Assembly: GCA_947475685.1 (NCBI GenBank)
Contig: CANJNC010000001.1
Coordinates: 62,001 to 126,000 of the forward strand
DNA length: 64,000 nucleotides
Source of the DNA: Comamonadaceae bacterium
Lineage (GTDB): Bacteria > Pseudomonadota > Gammaproteobacteria > Burkholderiales > Burkholderiaceae_C
Direction of reading: 5' to 3'
This document shows positions 35,779-44,812 of this stretch, piece after piece. The notes beneath the pieces were generated by a model that ran no database searches, was not told the DNA's origin, and saw only the letters and a program-made list of their open reading frames with translations. The translations under genes were made by a program, and so were the position numbers. The first letter of the stretch is position 1. The number at the start of each line of letters is the position of its first letter.

Positions 35779-37182
35779 ATGTCTCAAATACTTATCCATC
35801 AGGCCCATTGCATCAGCACCCAAGACCATCAAGATCGTGAACTTAGGGGTGCAAGCATTCTGATTGAAGATGGGCTCATCAAAGAGGTGTTTGAAGCAAA
35901 ACAATTTGAAGAAAAAGGTCAGCATCTTTTGAGCAAGGTCGATCAAGTCATTGAGGCCAAGAATCATCTGGTGATACCAGGCATGGTCAATTGTCATCAT
36001 CACATGGTGCAGTCTCTCACCCGAGCTTATTTACCCGTTCAAAATGCAGAGCTTTTCTCTTGGCTTAGAGGCTTGTATCCCATTTGGGCCAACCTTCGCC
36101 CAGAGATGGTTCAAGTCGCCTCCAAAGTTGCAATGGCAGAGCTGCTCATGAGTGGCTGCACCACGAGCAGTGATCACCTGTATATCTACCCCAATGGGGT
36201 TAATCTAGAAGACAGCATTGAAGCGGCCAAAGCAACTGGCATTCGCTTCACAGCCACTCGCGGCAGCATGAGTGTGGGTCAGTCCAAGGGTGGCTTGCCA
36301 CCAGACCGGGTGGTCGAGAGTGAAGAGTTCATATTGAAAGAAACGCAACGCCTGATTGAAAAATGGCATGATGCTCGCCATGGATCCATGTTAAACATCT
36401 CTGTGGCCCCATGCTCCCCCTTCACAGTGAGTGAGTCCTTGATGGAACAATCTGCCAAGCTTGCTCGCGCCTTTGGAGTCAGACTGCATACCCATTTGGC
36501 GGAAAACGATCACGACATTGCTTACACCAAAGAAAAGTTCAATTGCACTCCAACTCAATATGTTGAGCGCTTGGGCTGGGTGGGAGAGGATGTGTGGCAT
36601 GCGCATTGCGTCAAAATTGATGCGCAAGGAATCGATCTATTTGCCAAAACAAGAACCTCTATTGCTCATTGCCCCTGCTACAATATGCGGCTGGCCAGTG
36701 GCATATTGCCCCTTAGAAAAATTCTCAATGCCAATGTAAACGTTGGATTGGGCGTGGACGGCAGCGCCAGCAACGATGGTGCTCACATGCTCGCAGAGGC
36801 CAGGCAGGCGATGCTGCTCGCAAGAGTTGCCAAGTCGCTGGAGCCCTTTGGGTGTGACACGGGTCCCCAAGAGATGACGGCAAGAGATGCTTTAAAAGTT
36901 GCGACGCGTGGAGGTGCCAAATCTCTGGGCCGGCAAGACATTGGGCAAATTTCACCTGGATTTTGCGCAGACCTCGCTCTTTACAGAACGGACACCTTGC
37001 CCATGGCTGGCGGCTCTGTTCACGACCCGGTTGGCGCATTGATGCTGTGCTCGAGTCAATTGACAGACTACACCATTGTCAATGGACGTGTTCTTGTAGA
37101 CAAGGGAGAATTCAAGCCCTTTGATCTTGAACCCACTGTCCGTCGGCACAATGAATTGGCCTTGGAGTTGACGACTTTGTAA
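35779..37182 (+). CDS. 8-oxoguanine deaminase / guanine-type amidohydrolase
   Basis: A 467-residue amidohydrolase-superfamily enzyme. The metal site starts with VNCHHHMVQ (His 73 and 75), followed by HTHLAEND, WHAHCVKID and GVDGSASNDG. These blocks match the 8-oxoguanine deaminase/hydroxyatrazine hydrolase branch, which converts 8-oxoguanine to urate, and are less like classical GuaD. With PuuD and Xdh next to it, its product would join the urate pathway. Hydroxyatrazine-type activity is the main alternative. It is convergent with puuD. Confidence 0.8.
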   Translation: MSQILIHQAHCISTQDHQDRELRGASILIEDGLIKEVFEAKQFEEKGQHLLSKVDQVIEAKNHLVIPGMVNCHHHMVQSLTRAYLPVQNAELFSWLRGLYPIWANLRPEMVQVASKVAMAELLMSGCTTSSDHLYIYPNGVNLEDSIEAAKATGIRFTATRGSMSVGQSKGGLPPDRVVESEEFILKETQRLIEKWHDARHGSMLNISVAPCSPFTVSESLMEQSAKLARAFGVRLHTHLAENDHDIAYTKEKFNCTPTQYVERLGWVGEDVWHAHCVKIDAQGIDLFAKTRTSIAHCPCYNMRLASGILPLRKILNANVNVGLGVDGSASNDGAHMLAEARQAMLLARVAKSLEPFGCDTGPQEMTARDALKVATRGGAKSLGRQDIGQISPGFCADLALYRTDTLPMAGGSVHDPVGALMLCSSQLTDYTIVNGRVLVDKGEFKPFDLEPTVRRHNELALELTTL

Positions 37183-37230
37183 AACCCTCGTTTTAAGACG
37201 CGACCCACCATGGGTCTTGGTCGAGTTCGC

Positions 37231-38454
37231 TCAAGGCGTCGTGGGGGCTCCAGCGTCGAACCAGCGTTTAATGAGTTCGCGCTCCTGATCAGTGATTTGA
37301 GTCGAATTGTTCATGGGCATTTGCCGAAGAACAACGGATTGTTGGTAGATGTTTTGTGCATTGATCTTCACCTCCTGAGGTGAATCAAATCGTAAATTCT
37401 TCATCTGAACAGCAGCTCCATGGCAGGCATAACAACGCTGCTCAAATATTTTTTGTACTTGTAGGTAACCCACAGGGCTTGTATCAGCAAACTTTTGCGT
37501 GATCGGTGTTGATTCGGGCTTTAACGCAATGATGACACCAACAATGACGACAACACCAATCAAAGCAAATGGCAAAGGATTGCTGGCTTTGTTTTGATGG
37601 TACGCATGCCTTTGCACAAAGAACTGCCGAATCAAAGCACCTGCCAACATCATGGCAACGAGGGTGACCCAGGGGTGAGCATACGCATACAAAAAACTGT
37701 AATGGTTGCTGAGCATCGCAAACAACACTGGAAGCGTGAAGTAGGTGTTGTGCACACTTCTTTGCTTGCCACGCTTACCATGCATGGCCAACTCAGCAGC
37801 CGGTAACTTTTGACCCGTGGTCATGGCCCCCACCACTTTTCGTTGACCTGGGATGATCCAAAAGAACACATTGGCGCTCATGGAGGTAGCCATCATGGCG
37901 CCAACCAGCAAAAAAGCCGCTCGCCCAGCAAACCAATGACAAGCCAGCCAAGACGCAAATGCGATCACTACAAACATGATCAATCCAACACCGAGCTCTC
38001 CATTTTCTCTAAATCCAACCCACTGACTCACACGGTCGTATATCACCCAAAACACCAACAAAAAAGACAAGGCCACCAACACGGCTTGAGTGGGCGTCCA
38101 ATCCATCAAAGACTTGTCGATCAAGTAAGCGCTTGCATTGAACAAATACAGCAATGTAAACAATGCAAAACCACTCAACCACGTTGTGTAGCTCTCCCAA
38201 AAGAACCAATGAAGCTTGGTGTGAATTTTCTTGGGGGCCACCATGTATTTCTGTGGATTGTAAAAACCTCCCCCATGCACAGCCCATAGCGCACCGTCCA
38301 CGCCCTTTTCCAATAGATCGGGTGAATTGGGTTTGACCAAATTGCTGTCTAAAAAAACGAAATAAAATGAAGATCCCACCCAAGCGATCGCAGTGATCAC
38401 ATGAATCCAGCGCAGCAGCAAATTGGCCCACTCAAGGTAGTACGGATCAATCAA
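37231..38454 (-). CDS. puuD: Membrane-bound urate hydroxylase with C-terminal cytochrome c domain
   Basis: PuuD oxidises urate to 5-hydroxyisourate and passes electrons to its own heme c rather than making peroxide. The N-terminal 320 residues form about eight transmembrane segments, beginning LRWIHVITAIAWVGSSFYFVFLD. The C-terminus has CYACH at 341-345 and a candidate axial Met in RQMPMNN. The length of 407 residues fits. It lies 21 bp after xdhC and ends the uraH-xdhABC-puuD strand. It makes urate oxidation part of respiration. Confidence 0.92.
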   Translation of the reverse strand: MIDPYYLEWANLLLRWIHVITAIAWVGSSFYFVFLDSNLVKPNSPDLLEKGVDGALWAVHGGGFYNPQKYMVAPKKIHTKLHWFFWESYTTWLSGFALFTLLYLFNASAYLIDKSLMDWTPTQAVLVALSFLLVFWVIYDRVSQWVGFRENGELGVGLIMFVVIAFASWLACHWFAGRAAFLLVGAMMATSMSANVFFWIIPGQRKVVGAMTTGQKLPAAELAMHGKRGKQRSVHNTYFTLPVLFAMLSNHYSFLYAYAHPWVTLVAMMLAGALIRQFFVQRHAYHQNKASNPLPFALIGVVVIVGVIIALKPESTPITQKFADTSPVGYLQVQKIFEQRCYACHGAAVQMKNLRFDSPQEVKINAQNIYQQSVVLRQMPMNNSTQITDQERELIKRWFDAGAPTTP

Positions 38455-38475
38455 TTCAAATTCCCCAAATCAAAT

Positions 38476-39306
38476 TTATAGTTTATGTTGTGCAAGTGCA
38501 AATTGCTCTTCATTCATCAACAATTGCGCCACGACCGAAACTGCAATGATCTCAGGCTCCTTTGCACGCAAACCCGCAATCCCTATGGGACACTGCACCC
38601 CTAAAAAATCAGACTCCTCAAAGCCCTTCTGAGACAAACGACTCTTGAATGTCGCCCATTTGGTTTGACTACCAATCAAGCCAATGCTTTTGAGATCGCG
38701 ATGAGCACGATGTCGAATCAAGCATTGTTGCAATACATCTAAATCTTCGGCATGACTGAAACTCATGATCAATACGTGTGAGTTTGCTTTGATGTCCTGA
38801 ACAGCCATTTGAACCGGTTCAGAATGTTCAATCTGTATATTCATAGCGGCAACCGTGGGAAATATCGCCTCTCTTGAATCAATCCACGTGACCTGCCAAG
38901 ACTGTTTCTCCATCAATGCCACAATGGCTTGCCCAACATGCCCTGCACCAAACAGGGCCAAACTGGGTTCTGGCGTTTGCAACCTTTTTGAGAGACTTGA
39001 AAGATTTGAAACGTCCACACGCTCAAATGCCAAATGCACCACGCCACCACAACACTGACCCAAGGAGGGGCCAAGGGGGTACCTTTTGATCTTCGGCTCG
39101 GCCAAAGCCTCTGAACTGTCCAATAAGCTCCTCGCTTCTTGGATCGCTTGAAACTCAAGTTGACCACCACCCAAGGTATTGATCAACTGAGAAGGCAATA
39201 CAGCCATCCAAGCGCCCTCGTCCCTGGGAACGGACCCTTGAGCTTGGGTAACCGTCACCAAAACCGCTTGCTCGCCATCTCCCAGGGCGCGCAAGAGATG
39301 CTGCAT
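38476..39306 (-). CDS. xdhC: Xanthine dehydrogenase accessory protein XdhC
   Basis: XdhC binds molybdenum cofactor, supports its sulfuration and inserts it into XdhB. AVLVTVTQAQGSVPRDEGAWM is the N-terminal signature, and LALFGAGHVGQAIVALM is the Rossmann loop of the C-terminal domain. I choose the ATG at 39306 (276 residues), preceded by TAAGG. A TTG at 39351 that overlaps the xdhB stop would add 15 residues. It lies between xdhB and puuD. Confidence 0.9.
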   Translation of the reverse strand: MQHLLRALGDGEQAVLVTVTQAQGSVPRDEGAWMAVLPSQLINTLGGGQLEFQAIQEARSLLDSSEALAEPKIKRYPLGPSLGQCCGGVVHLAFERVDVSNLSSLSKRLQTPEPSLALFGAGHVGQAIVALMEKQSWQVTWIDSREAIFPTVAAMNIQIEHSEPVQMAVQDIKANSHVLIMSFSHAEDLDVLQQCLIRHRAHRDLKSIGLIGSQTKWATFKSRLSQKGFEESDFLGVQCPIGIAGLRAKEPEIIAVSVVAQLLMNEEQFALAQHKL

Positions 39307-39347
39307 TGGCCTTAACACCAGAGTGCCAGTTGAGGGGTCAGCACAGT

Positions 39348-41696
39348 TCAAGCCTTTTGCTTCAAGCCTTCACAAGCCATCAAGATTCTTTCAGGCGTCG
39401 CAGGCGCATCCATTTGCAATCTTTTCTTGTGATGTGCGCTGGCGCTCACCGCATGCCGCAATGCAAAGAAGGTCGACAGTGCCAACATCAAAGGCGGCTC
39501 ACCCACAGCCTTGCTGTAAAAAGGAGTCGGCTTGACGTTGCTGCCATCAAACAAAGTGACATTGAAATGCTCTGGAATGTCCCCGGCCACAGGAATCTTG
39601 TAAGTGCTCGGTCCGTGGGTCATCAACTTGCCCTTCGCATTCCAAATACACTCCTCCATGGTCAACCAACCCATGCCCTGGACATACCCACCCTCAATTT
39701 GACCTTGATCGATTGCAGGGTTGATGCTCTTGCCCACATCGTGGACGATATCAACACCCTTGAGCCACCACTCGCCTGTTAGGGTATCGATCTCAACTTC
39801 GGACACTGAAGCTCCATAACAGTTGTAGTAAAAAGCGCGACCCCAAAGTGTATTGAAATCATAAGCAATATCAGGCGTGCGATAAAAGCCAGTCACCGAC
39901 AAACCCACACGATCCAACCAAGCTTGAATGATCAAGTCTTTCCAAGGCACACGCTTTGATCCGCCAATCGCTTCATTGTGTGCAAAAACCACCTCTTTGG
40001 ACTCACATGACATCATGCGCGCAGCAACATGGGACAAACGCTCTCTCATTTGATCACAGGCATTGTTGATTGCAGCGCCATTGATATCGGCTCCACTGGA
40101 GGCGGCCGTGGCAGAGGCATTGGGCACTTTTTGCGTATCCGTTGAAGTGACTCTCACTTTTTCAACACCAATGCCCAACCCATCGGCCGCGACTTGGGCC
40201 ATTTTGGTGTTCAAGCCTTGGCCCATTTCAGTCCCCCCATGGTTGACACTGACAGAGCCGTCTTGGTAAATATTTAAAAGCGCTCCTCCTTGATTCAACA
40301 TGGTTGCCGTAAAGCTGATGCCAAACTTCAAGGGCACCAGTGACAAGCCACGTTTTTTAAAGGGATGGGTTAAGTTGAAAGCATCGATTTCCTTTTTTCT
40401 TTGAAGATAGTTGGATTTGATTTTGACCTGCTCCATCACCTGATCGCCAATCCAGTCCTCAATTTTTTGACCATACTGAGTGATCATGGTTTGCTCGTTG
40501 CCAGAGACCATGGGGTCTTTGTACAAATTGAGCTCTCTGATTTCTAGCGCATCCTTGCCCAAGTGCTGGGCCATCTCTTCAATCACCGTCTCAATGGCAA
40601 ACATCCCCTGTGGTCCACCAAAACCTCTAAAGGCAGTGGCACTTTGCATATGGGTTTTGCAGCGGTGTGTGATGACCTTCAAATTGGGCAAGTAATAGCA
40701 ATTGTCAATATGCAGCAATGCGCGATCGTTGACAGGCCCAGAGAAGTCGGTGCTGTAACCACAACGTGAATAAAGCACCACATCGACGCCCAAGATATGC
40801 CCTGCATCATCAAAGCCGACCTCATAATCGGCCCTGAAATCATGGCGCTTGCCTGTGATGGTCATGTCATCATCTCGATTGACACGCAACTTAACAGGTC
40901 GATTGAGTTTAAAGGCAGCAAGGGCGGCGCTTTGGCTAAAGATACTGGCATTGCCCTCTTTGCCACCAAACCCCCCCCCCATTCGCCTACAAATGACCTC
41001 AACATCATGGGTTGACAAATTAAGCGCTGCAGCCGCTTCGCGCTGATTGCCATCCGGGTGCTGAGTGGAGACATACAACGTCAATTGCCCGTCTTCTTTG
41101 GGCACGGCGTAGGTGATTTGACCTTCTAAATAAAACTGTTCTTGCTGACCACAATAAGTGCGGCCACTCAAGCGATGAGGCGCGTTTTCAATCGCCTGCT
41201 TGGGCTCACCCCGTGTGATCCCTTTGGCAGGCATGATGAATGAGCTTTTTTGCATTGCATCTTCAATTGTCAAAATAGCCGGAAGCTCTTTGACCAATAC
41301 GTTTGCAGCCTTGGCCGCTTCTCTTGCATAAATCATTTCACGTGCAACGACCACGGCAACCGGTTGACCTACAAATTGAACAATGCCATCGGCCAAAAAG
41401 GGGTCATCGTGCACAATGGGGCCGCAATTGTTCTCTCCTGGAATGTCGCGTGCAGTAAAGACCGCAATCACACCATGCTGCTTTAAGAGATGCTCTTTAT
41501 CAATGCCCTCACCGATCAACTCACCATGTGCAACAGGTGACAAAACGAGGGCAGCATACAAAGTGCCCGCCAGCTCAGCAATGTCATCGGTGTAAATAGC
41601 TTGGCCAGTCACGTGCAAATGCGCTGACTCATGCGTCAATTCTCGGCCTTGCTCACCAGAGACGATGAGATCCTTGATTTTATCTGGTGCATTCAT
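39348..41696 (-). CDS. xdhB: Xanthine dehydrogenase, molybdopterin-binding subunit
   Basis: The large catalytic subunit, about 782 residues, oxidises hypoxanthine to xanthine to urate at the molybdenum centre. GRRMGGGFGGKEG-like wording (CRRMGGGFGGKEGNAS) and ATAFRGFGGPQGMFAIE bind the pterin. The catalytic glutamate is in KAVGEPPLMLA near the C-terminus. The start ATG at 41696 overlaps the xdhA stop by 4 bp. It works with XdhA in an alpha2beta2-type enzyme in the cytoplasm. Confidence 0.95.
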   Translation of the reverse strand: MNAPDKIKDLIVSGEQGRELTHESAHLHVTGQAIYTDDIAELAGTLYAALVLSPVAHGELIGEGIDKEHLLKQHGVIAVFTARDIPGENNCGPIVHDDPFLADGIVQFVGQPVAVVVAREMIYAREAAKAANVLVKELPAILTIEDAMQKSSFIMPAKGITRGEPKQAIENAPHRLSGRTYCGQQEQFYLEGQITYAVPKEDGQLTLYVSTQHPDGNQREAAAALNLSTHDVEVICRRMGGGFGGKEGNASIFSQSAALAAFKLNRPVKLRVNRDDDMTITGKRHDFRADYEVGFDDAGHILGVDVVLYSRCGYSTDFSGPVNDRALLHIDNCYYLPNLKVITHRCKTHMQSATAFRGFGGPQGMFAIETVIEEMAQHLGKDALEIRELNLYKDPMVSGNEQTMITQYGQKIEDWIGDQVMEQVKIKSNYLQRKKEIDAFNLTHPFKKRGLSLVPLKFGISFTATMLNQGGALLNIYQDGSVSVNHGGTEMGQGLNTKMAQVAADGLGIGVEKVRVTSTDTQKVPNASATAASSGADINGAAINNACDQMRERLSHVAARMMSCESKEVVFAHNEAIGGSKRVPWKDLIIQAWLDRVGLSVTGFYRTPDIAYDFNTLWGRAFYYNCYGASVSEVEIDTLTGEWWLKGVDIVHDVGKSINPAIDQGQIEGGYVQGMGWLTMEECIWNAKGKLMTHGPSTYKIPVAGDIPEHFNVTLFDGSNVKPTPFYSKAVGEPPLMLALSTFFALRHAVSASAHHKKRLQMDAPATPERILMACEGLKQKA

Positions 41697-43171
41697 GCTG
41701 CATTCACCTCCGACAAATGGGTGTTTATAAATTTCAGAACTAAATTTCTTGCTACCAATGAACGGTAGGCCCAAGTTGCCCGAAGTCCATCGCGCGCGGT
41801 ATAACTTTGTGCAATGGCTTGATCGATTTGTGTCGGATCAACATCTTGAATGCGTTTACCTTCCAACACTTTTTCAATCGCATAAGCTCTGGCTGGTGAA
41901 GGAGACAATCCATTGAAGGCCAATCGAACTTGGCTTAAACGCTCATTTTCAATCTGGTATGTCATGGCTGCACATGTGGCAGAAATATCTTGCTCAAAAC
42001 GCTTGCTGATTTTATGCGCCACAAAATACTGCCCGTCTTGAGGCCTGGGAATTTCGATGGCTTCAATGAACTCAGAGGCTTGCATGACGTTCTTTTTAAG
42101 TCCGGTATAAAAACCCTCCAACCCAACGCGCCTGGTTTTGGATCCAAGTCTTAAAATCAATTGCGCGCCCAAAGCCATTAAACACGGCATGCTGTCTCCA
42201 ATGGGCGAACCATTGGCAATGTTTCCAGCCAAAGTTGCTGTATACCGAATAGGGGGCGAGCCAAAGCGGCGAAGCACCTCTGCAAAGTCAGGCAATTCAG
42301 TTTTCACCAAATGCATCACCTCCTCGAGTGAGACCACCGCGCCTACTCTCCAAAATGAGGGCGTGGTTTGGACTGCTTTAAGTTCTTTCACATGCCCCAA
42401 GTACACAATGTGATCGGGGCGGCGAAACTCTTTGTTGACCTGCAAACCAACCTCTGAGCTTCCAGCAAGAAGAGTCGCATTGGGATGCTGAATCAAATAC
42501 TTGGCCACCTCCTCAACGCTAGAAGGAGAAACAAATTCATTTCCTTTTCTCGTTCGCACGACCGGTTGAACGATCAACTCCCCCTCAAGGCTCAAGGTGG
42601 GTTGATCTTCTCTTTTGATCTCTTTGAGCAAGCCAACATCCGCCTGGTCATCCAAATGGAGCGCCGTTTGATGTTCGCAGGCCTTGTGAGTTGCTTCGAT
42701 GATGGGCTTGTAGCCGGTGCATCGACACAGATTGCCACTTAAGGCATCGGTGATATCGAGTCGGCTTGGATTTCGATTGGTTTGGGTCATATTAACCAAA
42801 CTCATCACAATCCCTGGCGTACAAAATCCACACTGAGAGCCGTGACAGTCCCGCATGGCCTCTTGAATGGGATGCATGTGTCCATTGACCTTCAAACTCT
42901 CTACCGTCTTTAAAGACTTGCCATCCAGAGTTGGTAAAAGTTGCAAACAACTGTTGACTGTGACGTAGTCCACGCCAGTCTGAGAAGCATTGAGTTCACC
43001 CACCATGACCACACACGCACCACAATCGCCCTCAGCACACCCCTCTTTGGTGCCCGTGCGGCGCAAATCTTCACGCAAATAATCCAAGACCGTCGTTGTC
43101 CTTCTCTCGCCTTTGACCTCAACGATTCGACCATCAAGAACAAACCGCACTGTATTTGTAACTTCAGACAT
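41693..43171 (-). CDS. xdhA: Xanthine dehydrogenase, FAD/2Fe-2S subunit
   Basis: The electron-transfer subunit, about 492 residues. The first 2Fe-2S cluster is in GCAEGDCGACVV and the second in CGFCTPG plus LCRCTGY. The FAD domain includes LLAGSSEVGLQV and ATLAGNIANGSPIGDSMP. The start at MSEVTNTVRF (ATG at 43171) fits other XdhA proteins; an upstream frame to 43207 adds a hydrophobic leader not expected for a cytoplasmic enzyme. Confidence 0.95.
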   Translation of the reverse strand: MSEVTNTVRFVLDGRIVEVKGERRTTTVLDYLREDLRRTGTKEGCAEGDCGACVVMVGELNASQTGVDYVTVNSCLQLLPTLDGKSLKTVESLKVNGHMHPIQEAMRDCHGSQCGFCTPGIVMSLVNMTQTNRNPSRLDITDALSGNLCRCTGYKPIIEATHKACEHQTALHLDDQADVGLLKEIKREDQPTLSLEGELIVQPVVRTRKGNEFVSPSSVEEVAKYLIQHPNATLLAGSSEVGLQVNKEFRRPDHIVYLGHVKELKAVQTTPSFWRVGAVVSLEEVMHLVKTELPDFAEVLRRFGSPPIRYTATLAGNIANGSPIGDSMPCLMALGAQLILRLGSKTRRVGLEGFYTGLKKNVMQASEFIEAIEIPRPQDGQYFVAHKISKRFEQDISATCAAMTYQIENERLSQVRLAFNGLSPSPARAYAIEKVLEGKRIQDVDPTQIDQAIAQSYTARDGLRATWAYRSLVARNLVLKFINTHLSEVNAA

Positions 43172-43249
43172 GATAAAACTCAATCTCACAATGATAAAAA
43201 AATCCACTCACGGGCTTGAACTTTTAAGCGCCGCACAAGCCCAAAACCA

Positions 43250-43600
43250 CTAGGAACCCCTGTAGGTTGAGTAAGAAAAAGGACTGGCCAACAAGGGAAC
43301 ATGATAATGCTCTTTCGGGTTTGATACCCCAAAATCCAATTGGACCACATCCAAAAACAAAGGTTCTTGTAAATCTTTGACCTTAGTCCTAAAGTACTCT
43401 CCTACTGAAAAGACAAGCCTATATTGACCTGCCCTTAAATCTTGAGTTTCAATGAGCGCAGAATCTGCTCTTCCATCGGCATTGAGCACCAAGCTTTTGA
43501 TGAGCAAATAAGCGTCGCCTTGTTTCTTTAGTAAAGCAACGGCCATGCCTGATGCAGGTTTACCGTGCATGGTGTCCAAAACGTGTGTACTTAAACCCAT
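43250..43600 (-). CDS. uraH: 5-hydroxyisourate hydrolase
   Basis: A transthyretin-like enzyme of 116 residues converting 5-hydroxyisourate to OHCU. The N-terminus MGLSTHVLDTMHGKPASGM carries the active-site His, and the C-terminal YHVPLLASPFSYSTYRGS is the family's tetrapeptide signature. No signal peptide is seen. It precedes xdhA on the same strand by about 80 bp and is divergent from puuE. Confidence 0.95.
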   Translation of the reverse strand: MGLSTHVLDTMHGKPASGMAVALLKKQGDAYLLIKSLVLNADGRADSALIETQDLRAGQYRLVFSVGEYFRTKVKDLQEPLFLDVVQLDFGVSNPKEHYHVPLLASPFSYSTYRGS

Positions 43601-43714
43601 GATCAAAATTCCGATCTGAAAAAAATTGCTCTTATCCTAAAGTATTTTAAGGCCAGCTCATCAAAAAAACCATTGTCTCGCAATAGATCCTTTCGTATTA
43701 TGAAAGGATTTACT

Positions 43715-43730
43715 TGGCATCTATATTTCT
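43715..43730 (+). promoter_or_regulatory. Degenerate sigma-54-like element upstream of puuE
   Basis: TGGCATC-TATA-TTTCT resembles the -24/-12 consensus at TGGCA and at the spacing, but has T instead of G in the -12 GC pair. It lies about 92 bp before the puuE ATG. It is listed mainly because a better match precedes the ABC importer of the same island. Confidence 0.25.
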
Positions 43731-43821
43731 GCTCAAAAAAAAAGGACAATTCGATTGTCGGTTTCATCTTCATCGATGCCTTTGAGCTTCACCATCAAAC
43801 AATCCATCACTCGTTTCATTC

Positions 43822-44760
43822 ATGCAAAATTTCGACACCACCTTGCCTTACCCGAGAGATCTCATAGGGTATGGCGAGCACCCACCTTTCGCCAATTGGC
43901 CAGGAAAGGCAAAAATAGCAGTGCAATTTGTTTTGAACTATGAAGAGGGCTCTGAAAACGCAATCCTTCATGGAGATGAGGGCTCTGAGCAATTTTTATC
44001 CGAAATGTTCAATCCGCCAAGTTTTCCTGATCGGCACATGAGCATGGAGAGCATTTATGAATACGGCTCAAGAGCTGGGGTTTGGCGCATTTTGAAAGAG
44101 TTCGATCATAGACAACTGCCCCTGACCGTATTTGGTGTGAGCATGGCTTTGGAGAGGCATCCAGAACTGGCTCAGGCCTTCGTTGAGAAAGGACATGAGA
44201 TTGCGTGTCACGGCTACCGCTGGATCAATCACCAAACGATGCCACAGAGCACAGAAAAAGAGCACATTCGCAAAGGCCTTGATATTGTCAAGCGCATCAC
44301 GCATGAAACGTCCATTGGCTGGTACACAGGTCGTGACAGTCCCAATACCAGACGACTGGTGGCAGATTGCTTGGATGTCGGATATGACAGTGATTATTAT
44401 GGTGACGATTTGCCCTTTTGGATGAAAGTCAAAAACAGTGCCAAAGAGACCGTTGGCCAACTTATTGTGCCTTACACGCTGGACTGCAATGACATGCGCT
44501 TTTCTCTCCCCCAAGGCTATTCGCAAGCGCAGGACTTCTTTATTTATTTAAAAGATACATTTGACGCCCTCTACGAAGAGGGAGAGGAAAGTCCAAAAAT
44601 GATGAGCGTGGGCATGCATTGCAGGCTGTTGGGTCGCCCAGGGAGAATCATGGCGTTGAAAAGGTTTTTGGATTACATCGAAAAATTTGACCGCGTTTGG
44701 GTATGCAAGAGAATGGACATTGCCAAACATTGGCGAGTTGAGCATCCTTTCTCGCAATGA
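43822..44760 (+). CDS. puuE: Allantoinase, polysaccharide-deacetylase type (PuuE)
   Basis: A 312-residue member of the carbohydrate esterase 4 fold that opens allantoin to allantoate. YPRDLIGYGEHPPFANWPG, AVQFVLNYEEGSEN and the active-site blocks GHEIACHGYRWI and SVGMHCRLLGRPGR identify PuuE rather than a sugar deacetylase or the zinc amidohydrolase AllB. It is the first gene of the puuE / uraD-allC / M20 group. Confidence 0.92.
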   Translation: MQNFDTTLPYPRDLIGYGEHPPFANWPGKAKIAVQFVLNYEEGSENAILHGDEGSEQFLSEMFNPPSFPDRHMSMESIYEYGSRAGVWRILKEFDHRQLPLTVFGVSMALERHPELAQAFVEKGHEIACHGYRWINHQTMPQSTEKEHIRKGLDIVKRITHETSIGWYTGRDSPNTRRLVADCLDVGYDSDYYGDDLPFWMKVKNSAKETVGQLIVPYTLDCNDMRFSLPQGYSQAQDFFIYLKDTFDALYEEGEESPKMMSVGMHCRLLGRPGRIMALKRFLDYIEKFDRVWVCKRMDIAKHWRVEHPFSQ

Positions 44761-44812
44761 TTTTTTTCTGCATTTTTTCAATCTGGGAACATTTTTTAAA
44801 CACTCACACTTC

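Noticed and set aside
37202-37216. GACCCA/TGGGTC hairpin between the 8-oxoguanine deaminase and puuD as a terminator
   Set aside because: The stem is only 6 bp and there is no T run on either strand.
39306-39782. A 158-codon plus-strand frame opposite xdhB/xdhC
   Set aside because: It overlaps two well-supported genes, including the XdhB catalytic glutamate region.
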